Shown here: positions 33,187 to 44,111 of the stretch, in pieces
Position numbering within the stretch: position 1 is the stretch's first letter
How the letters are laid out: each line of letters opens with the position of its first letter
Source of the DNA: Candidatus Thioglobus sp.
GTDB lineage: Bacteria > Pseudomonadota > Gammaproteobacteria > Arenicellales > UBA868
Direction: 5' to 3'
NCBI GenBank assembly: GCA_004212795.1
Contig: SHBR01000003.1
Span: 1-64,000, forward strand
Length of the DNA stretch: 64,000 bases
Program-made: the position numbers and the translations under genes
Notes under the pieces: model-generated
What the model saw: the letters and a program-made list of their open reading frames with translations, nothing else
Database searches by the model: none
Told to the model about the DNA's origin: nothing

Positions 33187-33302
33187 ATGATCGAAGTTAT
33201 ACTGGATTGTCATTTAGTGGTGATCAGGTGTTCGAGCGGATGCTTTTGGTTTAACTTCAAGCGTAAAAAAAGACGCTCATCAATTTATGTGAGGAATATA
33301 GA

Positions 33303-35240
33303 GTGAGTGAAGAAACTGTTTATAAGGTAATGCCGAAATTTGCGGATCATTCACATATGAATGCCGATCAGTACGAAGTCATGTACCGACAATCGATCGA
33401 CGATCCAGATGCATTCTGGGCTGCTCAGGCTGAAAAATTTGTTACTTGGTTTTCCCCCTGGACAACCGTTAGTTCTTGGGATTATTACAAGGGCGATATT
33501 CGTTGGTTTGAAGGCGCGAAAGTCAATGCGGCGTATAACTGTATTGACCGTCATCTTGAGACCCGGGGCGATCAAGTTGCCATTATCTGGGAGGGCGACG
33601 ATCCCTCGGAAGACCGAAAAATAAGCTATCACGAGTTGCATGAGGAGGTTTGTCGATTCTCGAATGTCCTCAAAAAGCGTGGGGTGACCAAAGGTGATCG
33701 GGTATCAATTTATATGCCGATGATTCCCGAAGCCGCTGTAGCGATGTTGGCATGTGCTCGAATAGGGGCGGTTCATTCCGTTGTCTTTGGTGGCTTTTCA
33801 CCGGAAGCGCTGAGAGACCGTATTCTGGATTCAGATTGTCAAGTGGTGATTACAGCTGACGAGGGGCCTCGCGGCGGGAAACCAGTTCCGTTAAAGGCAA
33901 ATGTGGAAAAAGCGCTCGAAGGATGCGCTAATGTGCATACCACAGTGATCGTTCGCCGAACAGGTAATGATGTGCCATCAGGCGGTGAGCGGGACGTTTG
34001 GTATCAGGATGCGATAGCGTCTGCATCAACAGAGTGTCCTGCGGAACCCATGGACGCAGAAGACCCCCTTTTTATCCTGTATACCTCAGGGTCAACAGGG
34101 AAGCCAAAAGGGGTATTGCATACCACTGGGGGTTACCAACTTTACGCGGCAATGACCCACCACTATGTGTTTGATTATCACCCTGGCGATATTTATTGGT
34201 GTACCGCGGACGTCGGTTGGATTACAGGCCACAGTTATATCTTGTATGGACCGCTGGCAAATGGGGCGACAACGCTGATGTTCGAGGGCGTTCCGACTTA
34301 CCCCGATGCTTCGCGATTCTGGCAAGTTGTCGATAAGCATAAGGTTAATATTTTTTACACCGCGCCGACCGCTATTCGGGCATTGATGAGCCAAGGGGAC
34401 GGACCGGTGGCGTCAACCTCTAGAGAGAGCCTCCGGTTGCTAGGTACAGTAGGCGAGCCGATCAATCCGGAAGCATGGGAATGGTACTTTAAAACCGTGG
34501 GTGAGCAGCGTTGTCCAATTGTCGATACCTGGTGGCAAACCGAAACCGGTGGCATCATGATCACGCCGCTGCCGGGTGCAACTGATCTGAAGCCAGGATC
34601 GGCAACTCGTCCATTTTTTGGAGTCGAGCCTGCATTACTCGATTCAGACGGGAATGAGCTGGAAGGGCCCAACTCGGGTAACCTAGTGCTGACCGGTTCG
34701 TGGCCAGGCCAAATGCGAACGGTGTACGGGGATCACGAACGATTTATCCAGACTTATTTTTCGACGTACCCCGGTTTTTACATGACGGGTGATGGCGCAA
34801 GGCGAGATGAAGATGGATACTGGTGGATTACCGGCCGGGTTGATGATGTTATTAATGTTTCGGGGCATCGAATGGGTACCGCAGAGGTCGAGAGCGCATT
34901 GGTGCTTCATGCCCAAGTTGCCGAAGCTGCGGTGGTCGGTTATCCCCATAATATTAAGGGACAGGGAATCTATGCCTATGTGACGTTAATGGCCGGAGTC
35001 GAGCCAAGCGATGAATTGAGAGTAGAGTTAATTGCCTTGGTCAGATCAGAAATTGGCCCGATTGCGAGCCCTGATCTCATTCAGTGGGCGCCCGGCTTGC
35101 CAAAAACCCGCTCTGGAAAGATTATGCGTCGAATTTTGAGGAAGATCGCTGCAAATGAATTAGATAATCTAGGGGATATATCAACGCTGGCGGAGCCCGC
35201 AGTGGTCGAACAACTGATCGAGAATCGAGCTGTTTTTTAA
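33303..35240 (+). CDS. acs: Acetyl-coenzyme A synthetase
   Basis: [55 protein letters not shown]. Confidence 0.98.
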   Translation: MSEETVYKVMPKFADHSHMNADQYEVMYRQSIDDPDAFWAAQAEKFVTWFSPWTTVSSWDYYKGDIRWFEGAKVNAAYNCIDRHLETRGDQVAIIWEGDDPSEDRKISYHELHEEVCRFSNVLKKRGVTKGDRVSIYMPMIPEAAVAMLACARIGAVHSVVFGGFSPEALRDRILDSDCQVVITADEGPRGGKPVPLKANVEKALEGCANVHTTVIVRRTGNDVPSGGERDVWYQDAIASASTECPAEPMDAEDPLFILYTSGSTGKPKGVLHTTGGYQLYAAMTHHYVFDYHPGDIYWCTADVGWITGHSYILYGPLANGATTLMFEGVPTYPDASRFWQVVDKHKVNIFYTAPTAIRALMSQGDGPVASTSRESLRLLGTVGEPINPEAWEWYFKTVGEQRCPIVDTWWQTETGGIMITPLPGATDLKPGSATRPFFGVEPALLDSDGNELEGPNSGNLVLTGSWPGQMRTVYGDHERFIQTYFSTYPGFYMTGDGARRDEDGYWWITGRVDDVINVSGHRMGTAEVESALVLHAQVAEAAVVGYPHNIKGQGIYAYVTLMAGVEPSDELRVELIALVRSEIGPIASPDLIQWAPGLPKTRSGKIMRRILRKIAANELDNLGDISTLAEPAVVEQLIENRAVF

Positions 35241-35256
35241 GAATTGGAATACATTC

Positions 35257-35285
35257 TTGTCGCATTATCGTTCAACCGCTAGAAT
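35257..35285 (+). promoter_or_regulatory. Candidate sigma70 promoter for rpsF operon
   Basis: TTGTCG (35257-35262), 17-bp spacer, TAGAAT (35280-35285). Confidence 0.6.
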
Positions 35286-35296
35286 ACCCCCCGCAC

Positions 35297-35343
35297 GGCG
35301 CTAAGCGCCTGCTCCTTGCCTCACCGTAATTAGACGGGAGGCT
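35297..35343 (+). promoter_or_regulatory. rpsF 5'UTR structure, candidate S6:S18 autoregulatory motif
   Basis: Hairpin GGCGC-TAA-GCGCC (35297-35309), then GCCT-CACCG-TAATTAGACGG-GAGGC (about 35318-35342): a GCCTC/GAGGC stem with a CACCG pentanucleotide as in the described S6:S18 mRNA motif. Confidence 0.6.
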
Positions 35344-35363
35344 ATAACCGAAAGGAGATTTCA

Positions 35364-35816
35364 ATGCGACATTATGAAGTCGTTTTTCTTGTTCATCCGG
35401 ATCAGAGTGAGCAAGTCCCCGCGATGGTAGATAAGTATCGAAGCCTCATCGAGGGCAGCGGCGGCGCCGTTCATCGACTCGAAGACTGGGGCCGTCGTCA
35501 CCTGGCCTACAATATTGATAAAGTACATAAAGCCCACTACGTGCTAATGAATATCGAATGCGATCAGCCTACGCTTGACGAAATTAGCAGTATGTTTAAG
35601 TTTAGCGATGCCGTTCTTCGCAATTTGATCATGCGCCGCGATTCAGCGGTGACAGCAGCGTCACCTTTGTTAAATGCTTCCGATGATGGCGATGAACCAG
35701 AAGTGTCTGCTCCAGTCGCGGAGTCGACCCCGGTTGCGACCACTCAGGAAGCGGCGACCGACGCGCCGGTTGAGACGGCTCAACGTGAAGATAGTGAAGG
35801 AGAAAGCAAACAATGA
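35364..35816 (+). CDS. rpsF: 30S ribosomal protein S6
   Basis: [56 protein letters not shown]. Confidence 0.98.
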   Translation: MRHYEVVFLVHPDQSEQVPAMVDKYRSLIEGSGGAVHRLEDWGRRHLAYNIDKVHKAHYVLMNIECDQPTLDEISSMFKFSDAVLRNLIMRRDSAVTAASPLLNASDDGDEPEVSAPVAESTPVATTQEAATDAPVETAQREDSEGESKQ

Positions 35817-36037
35817 ATCGTATGAATAAACGCAGAAAATTTTGCAGGTTCACCGCGCTCGGCGTGGAAGAAATCGATTACAAGGATTTGGATACGCTGA
35901 TCGCTTATATTACCGAGACGGGCAAGATTATGCCGAGTCGAAATACTGGGACAAAAGCGCGATATCAACGCCAGCTGGCGACCGCGATAAAACGGGCGCG
36001 CTTTCTTGCGCTTCTTCCCTATACCGATCATCACTGA
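35813..36037 (+). CDS. rpsR: 30S ribosomal protein S18
   Basis: [66 protein letters not shown]. Confidence 0.98.
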   Translation: MNRMNKRRKFCRFTALGVEEIDYKDLDTLIAYITETGKIMPSRNTGTKARYQRQLATAIKRARFLALLPYTDHH

Positions 36038-36047
36038 GAGCGATACG

Positions 36048-36551
36048 ATGGATTTAATACTACTTGAGCGCATTCAGAACCTCGGGGAACTGGGCGACAT
36101 TGTGAGCGTAAAGTCGGGTTACGGTCGAAATTTCCTTATCCCTCAAGGTAAGGCGGTTCCAGCAAGCTCGGATGCAAAAGAAAAAGTTGAAGCGCGCCGT
36201 CGGGAACTGGCGCAGCTTGACTCTGAGCGGCTCGACGCAGCAAAGGCTAAAGCAACCTTACTGCCCGAGAGACTCACGGTGAAGCGTCTCGCTGGAGAAG
36301 AGGGCAAGTTGTTTGGCTCTGTAACTCCCGGGGATATCGCGGAACTGCTGCAAGCGGCCGAAATTTCGATCGAGCGGGCTGAGGTTTCGATGCCGGATGG
36401 TCCACTCAAAACCCTTGGTGAACATAGCGTAATGGTTCTGCTTCATCCGGAGGTGAGCGCCTCGCTTTCGGTAGTAGTCGAAGCTGAGAATCAGGATGGT
36501 GTCACTGAATCTGATGGGTCTTTAGAAGAGGCGAGCACACCGTCGGAGTGA
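36048..36551 (+). CDS. rplI: 50S ribosomal protein L9
   Basis: MDLILLERIQNLGELGDIVSVKSGYGRNFLIPQGKA; track start 36006 overlaps rpsR, ATG 36048 fits L9. Confidence 0.97.
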   Translation: MDLILLERIQNLGELGDIVSVKSGYGRNFLIPQGKAVPASSDAKEKVEARRRELAQLDSERLDAAKAKATLLPERLTVKRLAGEEGKLFGSVTPGDIAELLQAAEISIERAEVSMPDGPLKTLGEHSVMVLLHPEVSASLSVVVEAENQDGVTESDGSLEEASTPSE

Positions 36552-36691
36552 TGGTCCGAAGTGGGTCGAACTCTGCCAAACACCCCACTGACCGGTCCGT
36601 TCTTAAGAGTAATAGTGGTGCTCTGTTAAAGGATGCTCAGGTTGTCTAGAATAGATCGCTCGTTAGCCCCTGACACGCGACCTTTCTTGTA

Positions 36692-38077
36692 ATGGCCCAG
36701 CAATTTTTTCGCCCTAGTGAGGTTGCCACCTCCTCTAGAGTGCCACCGCAGGCACCAGAGGCTGAGCAGTCTGTTCTCGGTGGGCTGCTCGTCGATACGC
36801 GGCGGTGGGATGAGGTCTCTGATCTTGTTAAAAGCGACGATTTCTATCTGCGCGCCCACAAAGAGATATTTCTCGCGGTTAAGACGCTTCAGGAAGGTGG
36901 TCATCCGGTTGATGTTGTTACCGCCTCTGAATGGTTGAAAAACAAAGGAACGCTCGAGCAGTCAGGTGGGTTGGCCTATCTGGGTGAGCTCGCGAATAGG
37001 ACACCAGGAACGACAAACGTTACCGCCTATGCCCGTATCGTCAGAGAGCGTTCTGTATTGCGAGCATTGTTGGACGCGGCAGCCGCGATTTCGGATAAGG
37101 CCTATCAGCCAGAGGGGCTGGACACCGAGGCTCTAATCGACTTTGCTGAGAAAGCTGTTTTTAGTATTTCTGACTCAGATCGAAGGTCCCTAGCCGGCTT
37201 TCAAGATATTCAGGGTCTTCTGACCCAGGCGATTGATCGAATTGAAGATTTGTTTCAATCGGGTGCAGGTATCACCGGTGTCTCAACCGGGTTCAAGGAT
37301 TTGGACAATCTCACTTCAGGTCTGCAGGAGTCAGATTTAGTGGTTATTGCGGGACGTCCTTCAATGGGAAAAACATCGTTAGCGATGAATCTCGCGGAGA
37401 ACGCGGCGGTTGGCTCGAAACTGCCCGTAGCGGTTTTTAGCATGGAGATGCCAGGCCAGCAATTGGCAATGAGAATGTTATCTTCGTTGGGAAGAATTAA
37501 TGCTCACCGCGTTCGAACCGGGCAGCTTCACCAGGAAGACTGGCCTCGGCTGACCTCAGCAATGGGGTTACTTGATCAAGCTCCCATCTTTGTCGACGAT
37601 TCGGCTGCGTTGACACCATCCGAGCTTCGCAGTCGAGTCCGCCGTCTGACCCGTGAGCACGGCAAGCTGGGCTTGGTTATTGTTGATTATCTCCAGTTAA
37701 TGCAGACGGGTGAAAGCGCCGAGAACAGAACGGTTGAAGTGTCGAACATCACTCGCGCGTTAAAAATTATCGCCAAAGAAGCCCGGGTACCGGTTGCGGT
37801 GCTATCTCAGCTCAATCGTGGCCTCGAGCAGCGGCCGAACAAGCGACCCATCATGTCGGATCTTAGAGAATCTGGTGCAATTGAGCAGGACGCTGACCTT
37901 ATCTTGTTTATATATAGAGACGAGGTCTATAACGAAGATAGTCCAGAAAAAGGAACTGCCGAGTTGATTGTCGCCAAACAGAGGAATGGGCCGATAGGCA
38001 CAGTTCGACTGACTTTTCTCGGAGAATTTACTCGTTTCGAGAACTACGCTGCACCGTTCGAAACGCCTGATTATTAA
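36692..38077 (+). CDS. dnaB: Replicative DNA helicase
   Basis: PPQAPEAEQSVLGGLLVD; LVVIAGRPSMGKTSLAMNLAENAA; DLRESGAIEQDADLILFIYRDEVYN. Confidence 0.98.
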   Translation: MAQQFFRPSEVATSSRVPPQAPEAEQSVLGGLLVDTRRWDEVSDLVKSDDFYLRAHKEIFLAVKTLQEGGHPVDVVTASEWLKNKGTLEQSGGLAYLGELANRTPGTTNVTAYARIVRERSVLRALLDAAAAISDKAYQPEGLDTEALIDFAEKAVFSISDSDRRSLAGFQDIQGLLTQAIDRIEDLFQSGAGITGVSTGFKDLDNLTSGLQESDLVVIAGRPSMGKTSLAMNLAENAAVGSKLPVAVFSMEMPGQQLAMRMLSSLGRINAHRVRTGQLHQEDWPRLTSAMGLLDQAPIFVDDSAALTPSELRSRVRRLTREHGKLGLVIVDYLQLMQTGESAENRTVEVSNITRALKIIAKEARVPVAVLSQLNRGLEQRPNKRPIMSDLRESGAIEQDADLILFIYRDEVYNEDSPEKGTAELIVAKQRNGPIGTVRLTFLGEFTRFENYAAPFETPDY

Positions 38078-38136
38078 CGATACCCGCGCCAGTAACCGTT
38101 TATGCTGGCAGTTAAGGTCGCCGAGGCGCTATAGGT

Positions 38137-38154
38137 TCGGTCGAGACCGATTTT
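38137..38154 (+). terminator. Weak candidate rho-independent terminator after dnaB
   Basis: TCGGT-CGAG-ACCGA hairpin followed by TTTT; short stem and short U-tract. Confidence 0.3.
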
Positions 38155-38237
38155 CATGCGCGCGTGCCCTGTGTAACGATCGTTAGGATTTCAGGACCGA
38201 CTCAGTAATAAGACCTTGCCATTTAGGAGTCTAAAAA

Positions 38238-39620
38238 ATGCCCAAGATTAGATCCCAACTTCGTTTTTTATGCACCCAATGTAAGGCCCAATCTGCGAAA
38301 TGGACGGGTCAATGTGGAGCTTGTGGCGAATGGAATACGCTGGTTGAAAATAATCAAATTAGTCCAGGGAAAAGAGCGAAAGAGGGTGGCAGTTTTAAAT
38401 CTATCCGATTAGCTGATGTGGAGGTATCGCGATACTCTCGCCTGCACACGGGGTTGGCTGAGCTTGATCGAGTTGTCGGAGGCGGACTAGTGCCGGGCGC
38501 AGTTGTCTTATTGGGCGGTGAACCCGGGATCGGGAAAAGCACGCTGGCGATTCAAGCGATGGCTCAAATGGCGAACGATACTCCCACCTTGTATGTGAGT
38601 GCGGAGGAGTCTCTAGAGCAACTGGCGCTTCGATACCAGCGTCTGGAACTGCAGGGCGGTAATCTCGAGGCGATTTCTACAGGTGAACTGTCGTCGGTGA
38701 TCGAGGCGATTGAAAGCAGTCAAGCATCACTGGTGGTAATCGATTCCATTCAAACGATGCGAACTAGTGATATTGACTCGGCGCCAGGTAGCGTGTCGCA
38801 AGTCCGGGAGTGCGCCGAAGTTCTGGTTCAGCTGGCCAAGAACAGATCTATTACCATCATATTGATCGGGCATGTTACCAAAGAGGGCGGGCTCGCAGGC
38901 CCCAAGACGCTCGAGCATTTAGTCGATACCGTTTTATATTTTGAGGGGGATGCCACCAGTCGTTATAGATTGGTACGCGCCTGGAAGAATAGATTTGGTA
39001 CGGTTAATGAAGTGGGTGTATTCGCCATGACAGAGGGTGGATTAAAAGAGGTGAAAAATCCGTCTGCCATGTTTCTCTCGGGCGGGTCCGAAGAGTGCGT
39101 GGGTCGCGCGGTTTTAATTAGTCAAGATGGCTCCCGACCCTTGCTAGTTGAGGTCCAAGCGCTTGTTGATCAGAGCACCTTGGGAAATCCTCGCCGTTTG
39201 AGCGTGGGTTATGACAGTACGCGTTTGGCCATGATCCTCGCGATTCTTCATCGACATGCGGGAATTAATATTCTAGATCAGGATGTCTTTGTTAATGTTG
39301 CGGGCGGAATTCGTGTGGCTGAAACTGCGGCAGATCTAGCAGTAGCGGCGGCTGTTATTTCAAGTTTTGTCGATAAGCCTATTCCGGCGAATACCGCTCT
39401 GTTTGGCGAGTTGGGTTTGTCGGGCGAAGTGCGTCCAGTTGCACGAGGAGAGGATAGGGTTCGTGAAGCGCAGAAACTAGGCTTTATCAATATAATCCTT
39501 TCCGCCGGAAATCAAATTCAAAATATTAATCCCGTTACTCAACGCGACACGCGTGCGCTTAATCTTAAAGAAGTTAGGACCGCTCTAGATCTTAGAGCCG
39601 TCCTGGATGAGATTGTATGA
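38238..39620 (+). CDS. radA: DNA repair protein RadA
   Basis: FLCTQCKAQSAKWTGQCGACGEWNTLVE; GGEPGIGKSTLAIQ; KNRFG motif. Confidence 0.98.
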   Translation: MPKIRSQLRFLCTQCKAQSAKWTGQCGACGEWNTLVENNQISPGKRAKEGGSFKSIRLADVEVSRYSRLHTGLAELDRVVGGGLVPGAVVLLGGEPGIGKSTLAIQAMAQMANDTPTLYVSAEESLEQLALRYQRLELQGGNLEAISTGELSSVIEAIESSQASLVVIDSIQTMRTSDIDSAPGSVSQVRECAEVLVQLAKNRSITIILIGHVTKEGGLAGPKTLEHLVDTVLYFEGDATSRYRLVRAWKNRFGTVNEVGVFAMTEGGLKEVKNPSAMFLSGGSEECVGRAVLISQDGSRPLLVEVQALVDQSTLGNPRRLSVGYDSTRLAMILAILHRHAGINILDQDVFVNVAGGIRVAETAADLAVAAAVISSFVDKPIPANTALFGELGLSGEVRPVARGEDRVREAQKLGFINIILSAGNQIQNINPVTQRDTRALNLKEVRTALDLRAVLDEIV

Positions 39621-39636
39621 TGTAGAACAGAAGCCG

Positions 39637-40455
39637 TTAGATGTCCCGCAGCAATTCATTGATGCCGACTTTGGCACGTGTTTTTTCGTCTACCTTCTTT
39701 ACGATCACTGCACAGTAGAGACTGTGGGATCCATCGGCGGAGGGGATGGATCCGGAGACGACAACGGATCCTGCCGGGACTCGACCATAGCTTATTTCTC
39801 CGGTGGCTCTGTCCAGAATGCGTGTACTTTGCCCAATGTAAACACCCATCGATAAAACCGAGTCTTTTTCGATAATGACACCCTCAACGACCTCACTGCG
39901 AGCGCCAATGAAGCAGTTGTCCTCGATAATGGTTGGCGACGCCTGCAGCGGCTCAAGCACGCCGCCAATTCCGACCCCGCCCGATAAATGCACGTTTTTT
40001 CCAATCTGGGCACAGGAGCCGACGGTGGCCCAGGTGTCGACCATTGTCCCATCATCGACATAAGCGCCAATATTTACATAACTCGGCATCAATACGACCC
40101 GCTTCCCGATGAAGACTCCCCGCCGGACCATTGCGGGCGGTACCACACGATACCCGCCAGCCTCAAAATCATTTTTACCCAGATTCAGAAATTTGGAAGG
40201 TACTTTATCGAAGTATTGAGTATCGGCCGCGGAGATCACTTCATTATCCTGGAGCAGGAAAGAGATGAGTACGGTCTTCTTCAACCATTCATGAACGATC
40301 CAGTCTTTGTTTGACGGACTCGCCACTCGCAATTCGCCACTATCAAGCTTCGACAGCGTATCCGTTACTGCGTGCCGAAGTTCAGGAGACTTGAGCGCAT
40401 CTGAATCTGTTTTATTCTCGAACGCATCTTCAATTATTTCTTTGGTATCGGTCAT
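39637..40455 (-). CDS. dapD: 2,3,4,5-tetrahydropyridine-2,6-dicarboxylate N-succinyltransferase
   Basis: [67 protein letters not shown]. Confidence 0.98.
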   Translation of the reverse strand: MTDTKEIIEDAFENKTDSDALKSPELRHAVTDTLSKLDSGELRVASPSNKDWIVHEWLKKTVLISFLLQDNEVISAADTQYFDKVPSKFLNLGKNDFEAGGYRVVPPAMVRRGVFIGKRVVLMPSYVNIGAYVDDGTMVDTWATVGSCAQIGKNVHLSGGVGIGGVLEPLQASPTIIEDNCFIGARSEVVEGVIIEKDSVLSMGVYIGQSTRILDRATGEISYGRVPAGSVVVSGSIPSADGSHSLYCAVIVKKVDEKTRAKVGINELLRDI

Positions 40456-43094
40456 AGGTCTTCTCGGGTTTTTTTAAATGAGTGTTCAGAGGCTGAAGGG
40501 AGTGCATCCTGAATTGCAGCGCGGAGTGCATCCTGGTGCGATTCATTGTCTACAGGCAGGCCATCGCGGTCGGTTATGTAAAATATATCCTCGGCCTTCT
40601 CGCCGAAAGTTGCGATTTTTGCAGTTACCAATCTTATTTTGCAAGAAAGTAAAGCTTTCGCAACTGCGTAGAGAAGGCCCGGCCGGTCTTGGGCTACGAC
40701 CTCCATTAATGTGAGCTCTCGACTTTCTGCTTTAGAAAAACGGACCGTAGTTGCAATGGGAAAGTTTTTAGAAGCTCTAGATAGTCGATTGTGACGGGGT
40801 TTAAAGGTTTTTAAAGGGTCCAGTATTTGCTGCCGTAATTTTTTGGCGATCAGTCCGAAATCAAGATCGATCGAGCTCGTGCCATTCGAAAGCAGCACGA
40901 CGAATGAGAGAATAACAAGATTGGAGTTCAGGTGATGCACCCTGGCATCCACAATATTCAAGTTGAGCTGGTCAAACCCTGCAGCGGTTTCACTTAACAA
41001 TCGCTCGGAGTCAGGGCTGCATACAAAAAAGCGAATACTCCCGGATGCCTTATCGGTCCGGCATTCCACCGTGGGGAGTTCGGCTACCGGGCGAGATAAG
41101 AGCACAGAACTATGCCAGGCTAATGAATCCGGGTTATTGCGGAGGAAGTAGTCTTGATCGAACAATTTCCAGAGTGCTGTGACGGCCGCGGTATCACCAG
41201 GTTCAAGGATTTTAAGTGTGTTATCTTTTAACTCATTGATCTTGTCGTCAGAGCCGCCTATACCGTGTAGTAGCGCTCGGGATGTCTGATGATAAAGGTC
41301 GCTGAGCAATTTTCCTTTCCAGTCGTTCCAGACTTTGGGACTGGTTGCGCGCATGTCTGCTGCAGTCAGCAAATAAAGATTGTCGAGCCTTTCCTGGTCG
41401 CCAACCTCATTGGCGAATCGTTCAATAACGGAAGAATCAGATATATCCTCTCGCTGGGCGAACCAGGACATTAACAAATGGGCCTTGACAAGCCAGGCAA
41501 CAAAGTTAGCATCATAGTCGCTGAGATCATGTCGCTTGCAAAATCGAAATGCGTCTCTTTCACCTAATTTGGAGTGGTCACCCCCCCTGCCTTTTGCGAT
41601 ATCATGAAAAATCGCTCCAAGATAAAGACGATGTTTTTTGAAGAGTCTTTGCATGATCTGACTACACTCCGGCAGTTCATGATCATGTTTTGGTATGTCA
41701 AAGCGACGAAGATTTCTGACCACAAAAAGCAAATGGGCATCAACCGTATACGCGTGGAAAAGATCATGCTGCATTTGACCGGTTACCCGGCCAAAAGCGG
41801 GAATGTATGCTGCCAAGATCCCGTAGGCATCCATTTTTCGTAACGCGTGCGTTTGCCCCGACGGTGCTCGGAGAATTTCCATAAACAACGATCGACAACG
41901 CAGGTCTTTTCGGAATTCGGGATTGATTAGTTTGGCATGGGTGCGAATTAATCGGACTGTGTTTCCACGGATGTCGCGGATATCAGGCCGTTGTGCAAGG
42001 AGCAAGAAAACTTCCAAAAGTGCGAAAGGCTGTCTGGCGAATACATGGTTTGAAGAGACCTCGAGCATCCCTTCAACCACGCGGAATCGCTTATTAATCT
42101 GAGTTGTTCGTTTCTGTCCAGGCTGCAGAATGGCTTCCTCAAAGTGCTGAAGCAAAATCTCATTCAAAAGACGTAACTCTTTGACGGTTCGAAAATACCG
42201 CTTCATCAACTTCTCCACCGCAAGTTGTGCGGTGTCTTTATAGCCAAATTCAGCGGCGATCTCACGTTGATAGTCGAATAAGAGACGGTCTTCGCATCGA
42301 TTTGCGGTGAAATGCAATGCGTTCCTTATTCGCCAGAGCAGTTCCCGACCCTTTACGAGCGTTGACATCTCATCATCGGTAAGAAAACCCTCTTTAGCCA
42401 GAGCGGATAGGTCAGGGCTCCCAAAGTAACGATGGCCAACCCACTGGATAGTTTGGATATCCCTTAACCCACCTGGCCCCTCTTTAATGTGAGGTTCTAA
42501 ATTGTAGGCGGTATCGCCATACCGAAGGTGGCGGGCAACTTGTTCCTCTCTTTTTGCTGCAAAGAACTTTTTTGCAGACCACATTTTGTTCGGGCCGATG
42601 TGCTCATGGAGTCGGGCCAGCAATTTGCCAGAGCCTTCAATGAGTCGCGCTTCAGTTAAATTAGTAACGACCGTAATATCTTTACGCGCCCACTTGATAC
42701 AGTCGTTAATCGCACGCGTACTGTGTCCTACTTCAAGTCCAATATCCCATAAAAACCTAATGAACGTCTCGATTTGACGCTCTTGATGTTCGGACGCTAT
42801 TTTTGGCAATAAAACTAATAGATCGATATCGGAATAGGGGTGGAGTTCTTGCCGTCCGTAGCCACCGACGGCGATCAATTCCTGCGTCTGAGAAGTTGGC
42901 ACGGCTTTGAAGAAATGGCGCCAAGCATTGACCAATAACGAGTCAATAAATTTGGAATGGTTCTGTAGTAGTTTGGAGGGCGATAGTCCGTTCAGGCGAG
43001 CTTGATTGAGTTGAGCGCGAGTATCTGCCAGCGCCATCTTGAAGTCAGCGATTGTGCAATCGTCGTCGAAGGTATAATTTGCGGGTGATTCCAA
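40452..43094 (-). CDS. glnD: Bifunctional [protein-PII] uridylyltransferase / uridylyl-removing enzyme
   Basis: [24 protein letters not shown] region [37 protein letters not shown]-terminal ACT domains. Confidence 0.97.
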   Translation of the reverse strand: MESPANYTFDDDCTIADFKMALADTRAQLNQARLNGLSPSKLLQNHSKFIDSLLVNAWRHFFKAVPTSQTQELIAVGGYGRQELHPYSDIDLLVLLPKIASEHQERQIETFIRFLWDIGLEVGHSTRAINDCIKWARKDITVVTNLTEARLIEGSGKLLARLHEHIGPNKMWSAKKFFAAKREEQVARHLRYGDTAYNLEPHIKEGPGGLRDIQTIQWVGHRYFGSPDLSALAKEGFLTDDEMSTLVKGRELLWRIRNALHFTANRCEDRLLFDYQREIAAEFGYKDTAQLAVEKLMKRYFRTVKELRLLNEILLQHFEEAILQPGQKRTTQINKRFRVVEGMLEVSSNHVFARQPFALLEVFLLLAQRPDIRDIRGNTVRLIRTHAKLINPEFRKDLRCRSLFMEILRAPSGQTHALRKMDAYGILAAYIPAFGRVTGQMQHDLFHAYTVDAHLLFVVRNLRRFDIPKHDHELPECSQIMQRLFKKHRLYLGAIFHDIAKGRGGDHSKLGERDAFRFCKRHDLSDYDANFVAWLVKAHLLMSWFAQREDISDSSVIERFANEVGDQERLDNLYLLTAADMRATSPKVWNDWKGKLLSDLYHQTSRALLHGIGGSDDKINELKDNTLKILEPGDTAAVTALWKLFDQDYFLRNNPDSLAWHSSVLLSRPVAELPTVECRTDKASGSIRFFVCSPDSERLLSETAAGFDQLNLNIVDARVHHLNSNLVILSFVVLLSNGTSSIDLDFGLIAKKLRQQILDPLKTFKPRHNRLSRASKNFPIATTVRFSKAESRELTLMEVVAQDRPGLLYAVAKALLSCKIRLVTAKIATFGEKAEDIFYITDRDGLPVDNESHQDALRAAIQDALPSASEHSFKKTREDL

Positions 43095-43127
43095 AGCGTC
43101 TACCGCGAAACTGGGTTAGCAGTTCTG

Positions 43128-43886
43128 CTAATCCGAAGTTACGGTCAGAATTTCGACCCGACTGTCTGTAACTGCAATCGTGTGCTCCCATTGCGCGCTT
43201 AAGGAGTGATCTTTTGTGACCACTGTCCATCCGTCCGATAGTAGCTTTGTTTGGGCTCGACCGGCGTTAATCATCGGCTCGATGGTAAAGGTCATGCCCG
43301 GCGTTATTTCAATACCTTCACCAGGCTTTCCATAATGGAGTACTTGTGGATCTTCATGAAAGCCACGCCCAATGCCATGGCCGCAATACTCGCGCACCAC
43401 GGAGAATCCCTGAGCCTCCGCTAATGATTGAATGATGGCGCCGATATCTCCCAATCGAGCGCCTGGCTTCACGACCTCGATTCCCTTCATTAAACATTGT
43501 TTAGTTGTGTCGATTAATCGTTTTGCAAGAATCGGGGGTTGCCCGACGGTGAACATTCGGCTCGAATCACCATGAAACCCATCCTTTATAACGGTGATAT
43601 CAATATTGATGATGTCGCCATTTTTTAGTTTTTTTTCTCCGGGAATGCCATGGCAAACGACATGATTGACGCTGGTACAAATTGACTTAGGGAAGCCTCG
43701 ATAGTTCAATGGGGCGGGTATTCCCTTTAGCTCATCAATGATAAAATTATGACAGCGTTCATCCAGCGCTTGAGTGGTAACTCCCGGGAGGACATAGGGT
43801 TCAATCATGTCTAGTACTTGCGAAGTCAATCGACCTGCAATTCTCATTTTTTCGAGATCTTCTGTGTTCTTAAGATGTATAGCCAT
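43128..43886 (-). CDS. map: Methionine aminopeptidase, type I
   Basis: LNYRGFPKSICTSVNHVVCHGIPGEKKLKNGDIINIDITVIKDGFHGDSSRMF; CGHGIGRGFHEDPQVLHYG. Confidence 0.98.
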   Translation of the reverse strand: MAIHLKNTEDLEKMRIAGRLTSQVLDMIEPYVLPGVTTQALDERCHNFIIDELKGIPAPLNYRGFPKSICTSVNHVVCHGIPGEKKLKNGDIINIDITVIKDGFHGDSSRMFTVGQPPILAKRLIDTTKQCLMKGIEVVKPGARLGDIGAIIQSLAEAQGFSVVREYCGHGIGRGFHEDPQVLHYGKPGEGIEITPGMTFTIEPMINAGRAQTKLLSDGWTVVTKDHSLSAQWEHTIAVTDSRVEILTVTSD

Positions 43887-43992
43887 AGCTGTGGTCGGTC
43901 TAATTTTTTCCTGATTTTAAGCCAAACCGTGCTGTGCCGAGTGATGGAATCATTTTGTAACTGAAGATGTGGATTGCCAGTCTTTAGTCAGG

Positions 43993-44111
43993 TAGAATAC
44001 GACCCCCTAAATCCTGGCAATAGCCCCTCTATGGTCGTCTGGGTGCTGGACGTTAAGTCTGGTTGGCGGCCGCGGCTTTGCTGAACAACAACCCAAATCA
44101 AGGAGTGCAAG
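43993..44111 (+). promoter_or_regulatory. rpsB promoter/leader region with hairpins
   Basis: TAGAAT -10-like box at 43993-43998 (weak -35); roughly 110-nt leader with CGTC/GACG (44036-44039/44049-44052) and GGTTG/CAACC (44061-44065/44089-44093) stems; SD AAGGAG before ATG 44112. Confidence 0.45.
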
